Notes: a model not told the origin generated them from the sequence alone. Counted from the first letter of the stretch, positions 23,127 through 35,361 are shown. The stretch is DNA of 64,000 bases from Owenia fusiformis (GCA_903813345.2 CAIIXF020000011.1:33160166-33224165), one strand, 5' to 3'. Translations and numbers: made by a program.

Positions 23127-24770
23127 CCTTAAAATTTAAGGCTCTTTAGCCAAAATGCTAAAGAGCCTTAAAATTTAAGGCTATTTAGCTGTGAACAAAG
23201 TGTTTTGGCTAGAGAGCCTTTGTGTTTATAATCCGTGTTTATATTGTTTTTTATTGAAGTTTTCGTCATCTAAACAATAAAACAACACTCCCGAAAGCTT
23301 TTCAACCCAGAATGCCACTTAAAAATTTCACACATGTATATCACTACAGAGTTGCAAAAAAATTTGACCTAACATGGTATAACACTCTGGTGTAGTGGTT
23401 AGAGGGCTCGCTTACCATTTCTGCTGCATGGGTTCGATTCCCCGACGGAGCACTTTTTATTTTGAATAACAAGCCGGAAGTTTGTTCTCTGAGGTCCGGA
23501 AATTATGTACACAATTTTTTCTAGAATTCTTGGGCTTGCTCCATCGCTCAATCATCAATGTTTAATGAAATTAATCACTTGTATTGGCTTTGCTATAGTC
23601 ACGAGAATACAGGGAATCCCATTTTAAGATGGCAAAAAGTATGATGAAGACCTGGGGATGAAAAAGGATCTTGTTTCTTCTAGATCAGCACATCTTGACG
23701 AAGTTTATCGTGAATGCAGGGACATCAGCCCAGGGACATCACAGAAAACACTTCCAAATCTATTGCCCATTAGATTTCAATGCTGATTTTAGAATTTTTC
23801 ACGTGACGAGATATTTTTGCATAATATTTTCCTCACAAGTGAGAATTTAAGCACATGAGAGAGCACAAAGAAAATTTACAGTACAAGAGGTGAACTGTCG
23901 AGGAAACAGCGGCTTATGCAACACAACAACAACATTTTTATCCTAGCCTCCAACCCATCAATAAATGTCTATACATCAAAATCTTTACTAAACGGACGTT
24001 GCGATTTATAGTGGATAAAATGGTAAAAATAACATTTTTCTGGCTATACGTGATTGCCTGGTCTTACACCTTCTCTGGTGAACCAGAGACATATATTTTC
24101 GATAAATGCATGAACATCAAACAAACAAACATTTACTTTTCAAAATCGATTTTTGAACCTTTTAAAGGCCAAATTTAGACTGAGAATTGAAAACAATTCT
24201 TTTATTTGTCTCGGTAGACCGGAAGTAAATTTATGAGTCGAGCAAAAAGTGATAAAGTTTTTTATGAAGTGGGGAAGTCAAAACAGTACTAATAGAAGTC
24301 ATAGTAAGCATTAGAAGATCATTTAAAACCATATAAATCAAATCGACGGCAAAGTTAGTTGAAATGACTGAAATCTTTATATGTTATCTTCTTCATCTTC
24401 GCGGACCTCAGAGAAGACACTTCCGGTTTAATATAATCAGTGATTTTATCGATCAAAAATCTTTTTTAAATTTGTCCGATATGTGCTATGGTATGTATAT
24501 TTGTGCTGATTGTTAAATTACAAAATAGGTTGGGTATAGAATATGTCAAAGTCGTTTGATCTTGTCCCAGAAGCAATATTTCGTCATTTCTGTCGCCTGG
24601 AATTCCTTTAAGGCTCTCTAGCAGAATTGGCTATCAAAATGCTAAAGAGCCTTAAAATTTAAGGCTCTTTAGCCAAAATGCTAAAGAACCTTAAAATTTA
24701 AGGCTCTTTAGCATTTTGGTAACCCATTTGGCTAGAGAGCCTTTAAGGCTCTCCAGGCGCGGCCTTTAAA
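23127..24770. mobile_element. Composite palindromic element with internal tRNA-derived unit
   Basis: Both ends consist of GCTAAAGAGCC / TTAAAATTTAAGG / GGCTCTTTAGC palindromes (about 23127-23220 and 24601-24770), present in both orientations. A second inverted pair lies inside: CCGGAAGTTTGTTCTCTGAG.. at 23474-23498 and its inverse at 24402-24426. A pol III A box/B box unit sits between the left outer and inner arms. No protein is encoded. I read this as one non-autonomous mobile element, or a nest of them. Confidence 0.6.
23381..23458 (+). ncRNA. tRNA-derived pol III unit (SINE head or degenerate tRNA)
   Basis: TGGTGTAGTGG (23388-23398) matches the pol III A box and GGTTCGATTCC (23431-23441) is an exact B box at normal tRNA spacing. 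TTTTT at 23454-23458 is a pol III terminator. The 3' part GGTTCGATTCCCCGACGG resembles tRNA-Asp. The acceptor, anticodon and T stems do not pair properly, so it is not a working tRNA. Confidence 0.6.
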
Positions 24771-26217
24771 ATAATGTAACAGTCAGGCTATAAACTCCAT
24801 CCACATATGTAATAATAAGTATGTATCAATCCTTTTTTATTTCCAGTAAACAATTGGGCAGAACAAAAGACTCAATGAGCAAATACTAAATGAGCACTTA
24901 TTCACTCATCAATATCTACAATACAATACAGCCTATTTGCAGCTGCTGAAAAGTATCAAATTTCAAACTAAGAATTTTACTAATAAAACGGCACTAATAT
25001 TCCTAGTATTTCGTACACATAAAGAACATATATATTTTAATTGCGTGATTCATGCAAATTGATCATAAGTTGAGTTAAACTTTCAAATAAATTGAAAAGA
25101 AACAGCATAATGTCTTACCCGTGCTTTATTATTATTTTCTTCGAAATGAATTCCATACGGTTTTTCATTGGTGCATAGTAAATCAGATATGCTCTTTCAA
25201 TTAGATAGTCTCGATAAATCAAGCATTTTCCTATTTCTTTGAGATGTTAAATAATACATTAAAACTGGAGCTTCATTTATATCACTTGATCAGTAAAAGA
25301 AATCTGAAAAAACTTGATTATTCAGCCCGTAGCTCTTATTGACCTACTTTTAAAAATCCACACGTGAAAATATTTCGAAAAATTGGGTAAGTTAGGCCTA
25401 AGTAGATTTCAAGATAAAACGCAATCTGTAATATTGTCGAAAATATTAATTCATTTTTACAAGAAGTATGTGTTATACGTATGTAACTGAAAGGCAAAAT
25501 AGACATGAGCACAAAGTTGTTCTTGTTGAGAATAAAAAAAACTAAAAATGAAATCTTACCTTCTTCTAAGGCCACTCACAAGAAAAATCAGTGAAAAAAA
25601 TCAGAAAATTTTCAGTAAATTTTTTCACTGAATTTTCTCATTTTTTATACATTTTACAAAACAAACCTTCTCACAAGGCTTTTCTAGGCACAGAAGTGCA
25701 CTCTTTGTGCAAACTTGGAAGATGTAGACAATGTGGGGAAGGAGTTATTCATGTTTGAAAAATAACATGTGACTCAATTGAGGAATGCAGAAAATTTCCC
25801 AACATGCACCCTGTCCTTAACGACATTTCGTCCAGTTTTCGAACATCGCCATTTTTCTTGGAGCCATTTTGTTTTAATTTTAGACGAAATCCTGATGAAA
25901 TCATGTCATATCTCATCAAGGAGCCGAGCTGGGTCCGGTTTGATTAATGATTTATTTATCTGGCGATTTTTAAAATATTCAATAAATTTATGACACCACG
26001 GCCAGCTTTTTTCAAATAGAGTTCACAGTATTCCAGATGCAATTCCTTCTAGCCAAGTATTGGCTAGAGACTCGAGTAAGATAAATCACTCGAGTCTATG
26101 TCATCCCTCCTGCTAGGTTACATTGTGGAACTCAGGCAAACACACAGGGGCTTGTCTCGAGGCGTCGGGCAAGCCCTCCGATGTGTGTACTGCTTATTAA
26201 GGCGACGCTATATTAAA

Positions 26218-27188
26218 TAAAAAGTACAAAAAATGACTGCCATATTTTTTTGATAAAGACACATGTTTTTAAAATCTGTTTACCTTGTATATGAATTGTG
26301 TATCTTGACTAATGAAACATGTCAAAGTTAACATCACACATAAACGCATTTTTCCAAACTATGAATTGGAGGTGCATGGATCCCCAAAGCTAGCATGAAG
26401 AGTGCGAAGTGAGGCTAATTTTTGAAAGTTTCAAGGAGTAGCCTTGCAACAGTCACACATTTGCAAGAGTCTAAAATTTCCACAAATCATCTTACCTTTC
26501 CCAGGAACAACGAAGGAGCATGAAAATGTGCACTTCTTGCATTGTTAGAGTATAATAAAGCTCAAACCATTGTAAATTCTAAATATTTCATGTCCACATT
26601 TTGTTTGCCGGAACTACTTCTAGACTTCCTGATTAATCCTCATGCAAGTTTTGTAACTACACCAAGTGGCATGGATTATCACTTGTATGTTTTATCTATT
26701 ACAGTGTAATTATCATGATAGATACATGATAGAGGCTTTATGAATGATAAACAATGGAAACATGAATGAAGATAACTCTGGACTAAAAAATAGTTCCAGG
26801 AAACAAAATGGTGGACATGAAATATTTAGAATTCACAATGGTTCGAGCTTTATTATACTCTAACAATGCAAGAAGTACACATTTTCGTGCTCCTTCGTTG
26901 TTCCTTGGTAAGGTAAGACTATATCTAGAAATTTTGAATTCTTGCAAATGTGTGTCTGTTGCAAGGCTACTCCTTGAAACTTTCAAAAAATAGCCTCACT
27001 TCGCACTCTTCATGCTAGCTTTTGGGAGCCATACACCTCCAATTCATAGTTATGAAAAATGCGTTTAAATGTGAGGTTTTCTTTTATGTGTCTCTTTAGT
27101 CAGGAAATGCATTCACATACAAGGAAAACAGTATACAAAATCTTCTGACTTTATCAAAAAAATATGGCTCCCATGTTTTTGTACTTTT
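26218..27188. repeat. Inverted repeat with ~400-bp arms
   Basis: Left arm about 26218-26622, right arm about 26785-27188, loop about 160 bases. Matched blocks in order include TACAAAAA/GATAAAG, AAACGCATTTTTC, TATGAATTGGAGGTG, AGCTAGCATGAAGAGTGCGA, GGAGTAGCCTTGCAACAGTC, AACAACGAAGGAGCATGAAA and AATATTTCATGTCCA. The arms differ by scattered substitutions and small indels. Confidence 0.85.
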
Positions 27189-28440
27189 GATTAACTTAAA
27201 TGTCACCTTAAGAGAAAAAGGGTGGTCGATTTTGATGCTACCTGAAATTTGTAGAAAATGATTGTTAGATATATCCAGTAAAAATATATGAAATCCTTTC
27301 AATAATCGACATGCTGATTCAAACAACATTACAGAGTAAACTTACCTAAAATGGTAGCAATCCATCCACTATTTGCTGAGAAATCTGAAGAATATGTTAA
27401 GAAGTGTTTAAAATGAAAATCACGGCAATTTTCACCTCACGATTATTAGCTCCAGAGTAGATTTCTTCCTCAAGACACGTCCACTGTTAAAAATCGGTAG
27501 TTCCTAGAGTTCTTTGTTTCCTTAGGTTCATTTCCGTATATTATTTTTAACGAAGGACAGCCTATAACGACTGCTATATGCAAAATAGATGCATGAAATT
27601 ATGTTTCGAAACTGAAAATGTGTTCCATGCGCAGTTGCGTTCAATCCAGCAATTTGATTAGTTCATATTATATGAACGCATGCGCAATGACCACATATTT
27701 TTCTAGATAGATGTCACTTGTATCATTATTTCACACCAGTCCCTTCCCATGATGCACCTAATATTGCGGGAATATTTTCCTTTAGTGATAAAACAAATAA
27801 CTCTCATTTTCGAAACATGTTTTCCGTTCCTTGGCAATAATCTTTCATTTGGTACCGATCCAACCGCCGAAAAGTAATTCGAATCGTTCTGAATCGTGGG
27901 AATGAAGAACTTTCTTTTTTGCGCATGCGCATAGAACATGGGATATTCGGCCATTTTTCAACTTTCAGTTTCGAAACATAATTTCATGCATCTATTTTGC
28001 GTATAGTTGTCGTTATAGGCTGTCCTTCGTTAAAAATAATATACGGAAATGAACCTAAGGAAACAAAGACCTCTAGGACTACCGATTTTTAACAGTGGAC
28101 GTGGAGCTAACAATTTGAGGGTGAAAATTGCCGTGTTTTGCATTTTAATCACTTCCTTACATGTTCATCACCCATATATTTTTGATAAAGTCACAAGATT
28201 TTATGTATCTGTTTTCCTTATATGTGAATGCATTTCCTGACTAAAGAGATATGTCAAAGAAAACTTCACATCTAAACGCATTTTTCATGACTATGAATTG
28301 GAGATGCATGGGTCCCTAAAGCTAGCATGGAGACCGTGAAATGAGGCTAATTTTTGAAAGTTTGAAGGAGTAGCCTTGCAACAGTCAAACATTTGCAAGA
28401 ATCCAAAATTTTCACAAATCATCTTACCTTACAGTAGATG
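26900..28440. repeat. Second, larger inverted repeat sharing an arm with the first
   Basis: The right arm of the 26.2-27.2 kb palindrome is matched again, inverted, at about 28150-28440, and the match continues inward: AGTGGACGTG..TTTTTAACAG and AACGAAGGACAGCCTATAAC at 27478-27610 pair with 27965-28105. The unpaired centre is about 27611-27964. The left side carries about 200 extra bases (27190-27390). Confidence 0.8.
27611..27964 (+). promoter_or_regulatory. Promoter-like centre of the palindrome, about 1 kb upstream of the PWP1 coding start
   Basis: This unpaired centre contains CATGCGCAG (about 27628), CGCATGCGCAATG (about 27674) and GCGCATGCGCA (about 27920), all close to the NRF1 consensus, plus TTCCCATGATGCA (about 27745), close to the ZNF143/THAP11 core. 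Such sites mark housekeeping promoters, and PWP1 is a housekeeping gene. Whether transcription starts here, in one or both directions, is inference. Confidence 0.4.
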
Positions 28441-28943
28441 AGGGGATGAGAGTAAACAAAGCGTATAATATACAAATTAAAGGGAATATATATCTCGATA
28501 ATATTGGAAACTATGGGCTTTCAAACCACTATAGTTTGGAAGTGAAGTGGTGATGGAAAATTGACTACTAATTTTTAAATTTTTGTATTGTTTATGGGAT
28601 AGATTTTAGTTTTGCCCTGGACCAAAAACACCACAGCTAGTGAATATGCTCATTGAATACACCTTTTTACTGACAATGCCTGGCGAATGAATTTTCCTTC
28701 TTATTTTTGGGTCATTAATGCTTCAAAAAGATATTTTAATAATGTGTCTCTCTGAAAGTCACATGATGCTCAAAATGTCACCATCGCATCATTTTACAGA
28801 ATGTGATGTACTGTTACTTTGTGCCATACAATGTATACCTATGTACAAATTCATTATGTGATATTACAATAGAATACATATGCTTTGGTGTGTATTGTTT
28901 GTTTGTGTTTTACAGATCAGCTGATAACACCAAAGTTGCCAAG

Positions 28944-31900
28944 ATGACTTGCGTTCCATGTGTGACATGGGTCAAAAGAGGTGTTGCTAAGGAAAGACCA
29001 GACAAAGTGAGTTTTTTCTCATTTTCAAGTGGGTGCAAATGGATTTTCAGGTGGGTGCAAGTCTATTTTCAAAATCTCAGGTAGGTGCTGCGCCCACTTG
29101 CCTTAATGCTGGGGAGATCACTAGTAAGAACTCTCTAAAATGTATGAAAATTCAGAAAATTCAATGACCATTTGTTCAAAATATAAAAATGTGGGTCATT
29201 GAATTTACTTTTTTGTAAATATCTTAAATATTTTTTAACCCTCAACTTATAATCTTAAGTATATTGATAATCTATTTGAAATCCTGATTATTTCCCAAGA
29301 TGCATAAATATAATCACAATATGTATTTTTAATTGCTCTCCAGGTCCAGCTGAATCCAGAAGAGCTCGCTGAACTCATTAAAGAAAGTAAAGAAGAAATA
29401 GGGTAAGAACTAAGATGTTGTTAAGCCAAGATAGGAATTTGTGTTAAGTGAAGATTAGAGGTAGAACATACAGTCCTTTAAGAAATCTAGGCATACTATA
29501 GTGTAGAGGTGGGGGTTGTAAGGAATTTGAATGATTTGTTATTTGTGCTCTTGGAATCAAACTAATTCTGAATTTGATAAAGGGTACTGTCCAAGTCTGT
29601 CCTATTCAATTGTATTTGAAATCCCAATTTCTTACCATAAAGATAGCATGTTAATGGTACATTAAATGTGTGATTCTATATGTTTTAGTGACCTTGATGG
29701 GGATGATGAGAACATGGACACGGTAGATCTCGACCCAAGAGAAATTAAATCTTCCAAGAAACACAAAATTAAGAAAGGTAAAATTACTGCAAGCCTACCC
29801 AAAGGAATAATTTAAAAGTTTTAAAACATGTTAAATTCATGTAGTTACCTGCACACACTTTTCAAAACCTAAAATTTATTTAACCTTTTCAGAAAAGAAA
29901 GCCAAGCCAGATGAAGATGATGACGATGATGATGCAATTAATGACGAAGAGGATGATGACATTGTGAAAGCATATGGCCTTGATGACTACGATGATGAAG
30001 ATGCTGATGGTACGATGACAATTTTGCAAAAAAAAGATAAAATATTCAGAATTATCTAAAAAAAAATTGGAGATCAGATATCTTGTTCATTTTTAAAGCA
30101 AAATTCAGAATTCTCTGAACTCTCCTGCTTCATATTCAAATAAAATCATGGTAGATACCTGAAGTTTTACTGTGCATGTGCAAGTATGTAATTAATCATT
30201 GTTTGTTAATATAGAAATATCAATCTCCACTCATTGAAATTGACACCCCACTCATCTCCACTACTCTCTCTAGTATTGTAAAGACATCTGTATTCCCTTC
30301 ATGGATGCAAATTTAATTCCTTTAATTTTCCAGAGTTTAATTTTTAAATTACTGTTCCCTTTAGATGGAGATCCTTTAAGTATAGGGGGTCTTACATTTT
30401 ACGCTAGTAATGCACAAGACCCCTACATCACACTAAAAGAAGACAGTGATGATGAAGAGGAAGCATCGATTATTAAACCAACTGACAATTTAGTTGTTGT
30501 TGCCAAAGCTCAAAATGAATTCTGTAATTTACAAGTATTTGGTGAGTTCCATTTTGAACTTGTACCAGAACAACACTGCATTCTTAATTATTAAAAATTT
30601 GTTACATAATTGTCATAATTACACGATAAACAAAAATTTTCATTGCATGTATATGTATCACTACACATGTTACTTATTCATTATTCAGTACAATTTTGTA
30701 TTTTATTTGCTAGATTAACTTAATTGTATGTTTCATAATGAACTTATACATAAATTGTCACCTTGTTCATTTAAGTACATGATTATATTTCAGTATATAA
30801 TGAGAATGAGGGAGACTTATATGGTCATCACGACATCTATTTACCTGCCTATCCCCTGGCTATAGAGTGTATGAACTTTGACCCTGGGACAGATAAACCA
30901 GGTAAATACATCGTTTCATTTGTTAGTGCATTAAAGTACAAGATGTGTCCAAATATGGTACATTATAACACACACAGATATTTTTTTGCAAATATTAACA
31001 AAAGTTTTGGGAATACAGGCAATATGTAGATTAAATACACATTTGTTTGAACGGATGAGAAAAGCACTCTTCCTGAACTTGAATATCTCCCACATTACAT
31101 GCATACTTACTGAGGGTTAAATAAGTTTCATAATTACCTAAGTAACCTGTGTGTCCAGATATGGTGCATTATAACACACAAACATTTTTTGGCAAATATT
31201 AACAAACGTTTTGGGAAGGGGCAATAAGTAAATTAAGTTCACATTTTTTATTGTTTGAACTGACTGGAAAAGCACTCTTCCTGAACTCGAGTATCTTTCA
31301 CATTATATGCACTCCTTAAGGGTTAACTAAATAAGTTTCCCAATTATCTAGGTAACCTAGTAGCTGTAGGATCCATGGAACCAACTATAGACATCTGGGA
31401 CATGGACATTATGGAGAGCATAGAGCCTGCACTGACACTTGGTACTAAACAGTCAAAGAAAAAGAAGAAATCAAAAAAGGTAGCTTTCAATTTCTTTTAT
31501 TTATAAATGGAATATAGATTTTCGTAACATTGTCGGTATTTTATAAATTTTAATCGCACTTAAAATAGTGCTATATTGCTGCATTTATATTGCATATTTT
31601 TGAGGATGGTGCCCAATCACAGGCCGTTTAGACTTTCTAGAAACCCCTTGTTTCATTGTACGTTGTTTAGTATTACTCATACAGACAAAGCTAATCTATT
31701 GATGTTGAGTAATGTTGGTATGGACTAATGGTACATCAATTTAACAAAGGACAAGGTGCAATTATTGGCAAATATCCCTATGGTCAAAATGAATCATTCG
31801 TAAGTGTAACATGAAGAATAAAATGTCATATAATACTTTGGAAAATATTAAAGTGCTCGGACACACATAAGCTGAGATAGGGATCATTTCGTTCAGTAAG

Positions 31901-34900
31901 GTTGTATTGACTTACATGGGGCTGTGCACCAGTGACTTAACATGAGGATATCAGCAGATCCCAATAGAGGCCATTGGTTTCCATTGATTACCACAGAAAT
32001 ACCAAAAATACACTATGACTTGAATCGATTGCAAACTTAATAATTTCACAATACGACACAAATGGTTTATCTCATCAAATGTGCAAATATGAAGTTTGCA
32101 ATCGATTAAGGTCATACTTAAAATTAAAAGATTGTACATTTTTTCATCATTTTTTCCCTACAAAATGGCTATAGAAAAATGCTCCAAAAACAACTTTTAC
32201 ACTTATCAAATATCATACAAGTTTGTAAAACCAAAGATTATACTATTATATTTCATTATGTAGTAAAATATTTGGATAAGATGCAGGGATGCGTAGGATG
32301 TAAATGGATTTTGACAGACACAAAAATACTTCCTGGTTTGGAATCTATGCCTCTACACTTCATGATTGAATTATGACCCTAATAAGTGGCCTATACATCA
32401 ATACAGTGCTGAATATAGGTCAACAAGATACTAGTGTGCATATCAATGTAATAATTGAAGCAGAATACTCATTTTGAAAAATCAGATGAATTATTTTTTT
32501 CCCATGGGGAGATCCCAATGGAGGGTGTATAAGGTCCTTTTGCCTTGACATTGTAGAAAGGAGCTCTGGGTGGTCACACAGATGCAGTTTTAGATCTATC
32601 ATGGAATCATCACGCAAGGAATGTTCTTGCGAGTGCCAGTGCAGATTACACTGTTGCATTATGGGATATGTCACAGGGAACTGCTGTCACAACTTTACGG
32701 CAGCACAAAGAAAAGGTACTCCCTCTTTTAATGTTTTGGATTTTCAGGCAAATTTGGCTTTAATCGGGTCTTTCATTTTCAACGTTCACCGGTGATTTCA
32801 ATGATATGCAACAAATGACAGTGAAACAAATGTAAGGGTAGAAATATCCAAACCTGAATTCTCAACACATAAGGTAGACAGGGTGGGTGGATAAAAAGGT
32901 TTAACTAGCCAGATCACTCAATCTATTCTACCTGTGAAATTATGATATTTCATTTGTTTACTCCAGGTACAGACCATACAATGGCATCCCTATGAACCAC
33001 AGTCACTTTTATCTGGTGGATTTGACAAGTAAGTTCAGTTTGTTGATATCTGGAATCATCGTTACATTTGAAGTAAATTCTCTTTTTGAACTTCTATTTT
33101 ATTGATGTTTATTATATTAAGGAATGAAGATTGAAGGGTGTATGACTTTGCTATTCCATGAGTCTTATTCTGATGACTTTACTATTTCATGGTTTATACT
33201 ATTCCAGGAGTGTTATTGTATATGACTGTCGCAGTCCTGAGGAGACACATAGAAATTGGAAGCTAGGTGGAGAGATAGAGAGAGTTGTCTGGGATCATTT
33301 CAACCCAACTTACTTTCTTGTAAGTAATCCTTTTAAAGCTTCATTTCAACCTTATAATTTTTTCATTAGAAACATTAAAATAATATTAATAAAAAGGTAT
33401 TGTATGACCTAGTGAGCTACCTCAACTGAAATTAGTTTAACTTTTGAATATTTTTGGCGCTTATCATTCCTTGTCCTGTCTATATTTCAAAAATACCCTA
33501 AAAACGCATACTTGATTTAAGGCAAACTAAATGATTTTACAAAAATGTATTATTTTTCTATGTCACCAACAGAAGTGGTGACATACAGAAGTGTGACATA
33601 TTATTGTGGTCTCCAACTTTATTTGTTGAAGATATTCTGTGGTTGATGTTTGGCAGCAGTCACTTTTTGGCAGTCAATTTGGCATGTTAATTCCTTGTTT
33701 TACTATTGCAGGCAAGTACAGACCAAGGGTATGTGTACTATGTAGACTCTAGAACCGACAAACCTGTGTTCACATTGAATGCCCACTCTGGTGCTGTGAC
33801 TGCACTAAGCCTCAGTAGCCAAGTTAGAGGATGCCTAGTGACAGGGTCTGAAGATAAAGCTGTGAAAGTTTGGGACATCGCTGACTCAAAACCTTCATGT
33901 GTCACAGAGAAAAACATGAAAATAGTAAGTAACTTTTCTGAGTTTTGGCCTGTATTAACTCATGGTCTATAAGCACTATAGGTTTATTCAAGTTTGAACA
34001 ATGTACAGTACTTATGTATAGTCAAAATAGCCATGTTTTAAATTTCTGTATTTCCATATTTCACTTCGTCTCCGGAAAAACTATTAGAATCTTAGGAAGA
34101 GGATCTAAAGACATTAAACTCCGAAAAATCTCCAGAGAATCTCTGGAGTCAAAAGCCTTGTGAGAACCCTGAACATTAATATCTTAGAGTATTTAGTTCT
34201 TGTCCGATAATATGACATGACATACTTTGCAATTACAGGGCCCTATCCAATGTGCCAGTTGCTGTCCAGAGTCTGGCTTTATACTTGCCCTTGTCCTGTA
34301 ATATGACATGACATGACATACTTTGCAATTACAGGGCCCTATCCAATGTGCCAGTTGCTGTCCAGAGTCTGGTTTTATATTCGCTGTTAGTGGAGAGAAG
34401 GAGTTCAGAGTGTGGGACATCAGAGATAACACAGATGGTAAGATAGCAATTTTCATAATTGAATTGATGGGGCTAAATCAAATATTCACATATCATTGGC
34501 TCTCACAGTGCATCAGTTCTTGATGATCTGACCGTCCCAGTAGAACTGTGCCAGCCAGGGACAAAAATTGTGGTTAACTGAACCGAACCATGACTTGCGC
34601 AGGAGGGTTTCGTCAAATATGGGCTGACCTTACTCTATTAGACATGTGGCATCTAAATGGTTGCAGCATTCTATAACCATCATGCCATAACATATAAAGT
34701 GGTTGTGATTCTAACTGAATGCTACATCAACTGTGGACACTTGAATAAAATGTGACTGACAGCTTATACTTGTTGGACACTTTCAAACCACATACATTGA
34801 TTACTACTCTATCAATATCAGTTCAGTATTATTGCTGTTGTAAAGGGGTAAGTCAGTTTACTCCAGAGCTCAATAGGTTGAACAGTCTGACATGTAATCG

Positions 34901-35361
34901 GGGGATAACGAGTTAGATTCCCATTCAAATGGGGTAAGTTTCTTGTATAAGTCCTAGCATAGGATTATCTTCTATGTTTGAAATGAGAGGGTTGGTCAAA
35001 AACAGGGTATTGCCATCCCACTTTCAGCTACTTAAGATTAAGTGCATCATTATCCACATCATCCATTCATGTTTTAATTTCTTGTAATTTAAAATACTCG
35101 ATGTCTCTTCCAGTGCGAGGTCAGTTTGAAGGCAGATCAGCATCTGCAAGTGAAGTGTCTTCAGCACCTAATCTTGAAATGGACACTGTGGACGCACTAG
35201 ATGACCTCTGTATTGACACTGAGGAAAAAGACACTGATGGTAAAGACGCTATAAAAACAGAAACTGAAAATGTTGTATCATTTTCTGCAAAATCTACAGA
35301 CTCTACAGCTAGTTCTACTGCTAGTAAAACAAAGAAAAAGAGGAAAAAGAAGAAGAAATGA
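28944..35361 (+). CDS. PWP1: PWP1, WD40-repeat ribosome biogenesis protein, 13 coding exons
   Basis: Homologue of periodic tryptophan protein 1, a nuclear/nucleolar WD40 protein involved in rRNA transcription and ribosome production. Exons: 28944-29006, 29344-29402, 29689-29777, 29893-30009, 30365-30541, 30794-30901, 31352-31479, 32557-32715, 32967-33028, 33208-33319, 33712-33924, 34335-34437, 35114-35361. All junctions are AG/GT and in phase, giving 545 residues (human 501). Visible: N-terminus [16 protein letters not shown], an acidic low-complexity stretch (exons 3-4), [12 protein letters not shown], then WD40 blades with [54 protein letters not shown] and [10 protein letters not shown], and a Lys-rich C-tail acting as a likely nuclear signal. 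The ATG at 28944 is chosen because TGATAA lies in frame just upstream. The leader exon begins at 28916 after TTTTACAG. Introns near 31.1 kb and 34.2 kb carry tandem duplications of their 3' ends. Confidence 0.96.
30945..31360 (+). repeat. Tandem duplication (period ~206 bp) covering a PWP1 intron 3' end
   Basis: GTGTCC..TATGGTACATTATAACACAC starts at 30945 and again at 31151; both copies run through AAAGCACTCTTCCTGAACT, GGGTTAA and ATAAGTTTC to a splice-acceptor-like end. The second copy ends with the working acceptor ATCTAG|GTAACC (31350-31352); the first ends CCTAAGTAACC. Confidence 0.85.
32023..32107. repeat. Inverted repeat, perfect 16-bp arms
   Basis: AATCGATTGCAAACTT at 32023-32038 and its exact inverse at 32092-32107, with a 53-base loop, in a PWP1 intron. 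Probably a small foldback element. Confidence 0.85.
33560..33700 (+). repeat. Dispersed repeat family R1, copy b
   Basis: Starts ATGTCACCAACAGAAGTGGT (a hairpin), contains TGGTCTCCAACTTT and ends GGCATGTTAATTCCTTGTTT. It lies in a PWP1 intron just before an exon. Diverged and partly deleted relative to the copies at 39740 and 43748. Confidence 0.6.
34199..34383 (+). repeat. Tandem duplication of a PWP1 splice acceptor and exon start
   Basis: TTGTCC..TAATATGACATGAC, the branch/acceptor TTTGCAATTACAG and the first ~45 exon bases (GGCCCTATCCAATGTGCCAG..) occur twice, with acceptor AGs at 34237-34238 and 34333-34334. Only the second copy continues into the open exon. In the first, the frame reaches TAA at 34299-34301, 20 codons in. 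Confidence 0.92.

Larger units (their letters stand above)
21859..28915. other. Repeat-rich interval between GRIN1 and PWP1 coding starts
   Basis: No recognisable protein gene. It holds the GRIN1 5' leader (ending about 21919 upstream of the ATG), a 30-bp inverted repeat at 22543/22643, a 1.6-kb composite element at 23.1-24.8 kb with pol III boxes, a small AGACTCGAGT hairpin near 26.07 kb, the nested palindromes at 26.2-28.4 kb, and PWP1 leader sequence just before 28944. About 24.8-26.2 kb shows nothing I can support. Confidence 0.6.

Noticed and set aside
23381-23458. Functional tRNA gene
   Set aside because: The A and B boxes are good but the acceptor, anticodon and T stems do not pair; called a tRNA-derived unit instead.
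28803-28943. Upstream start for PWP1 in a longer plus-strand frame
   Set aside because: It crosses the TTTTACAG acceptor before 28916 and is intron sequence; TGATAA precedes the chosen ATG in the correct frame.
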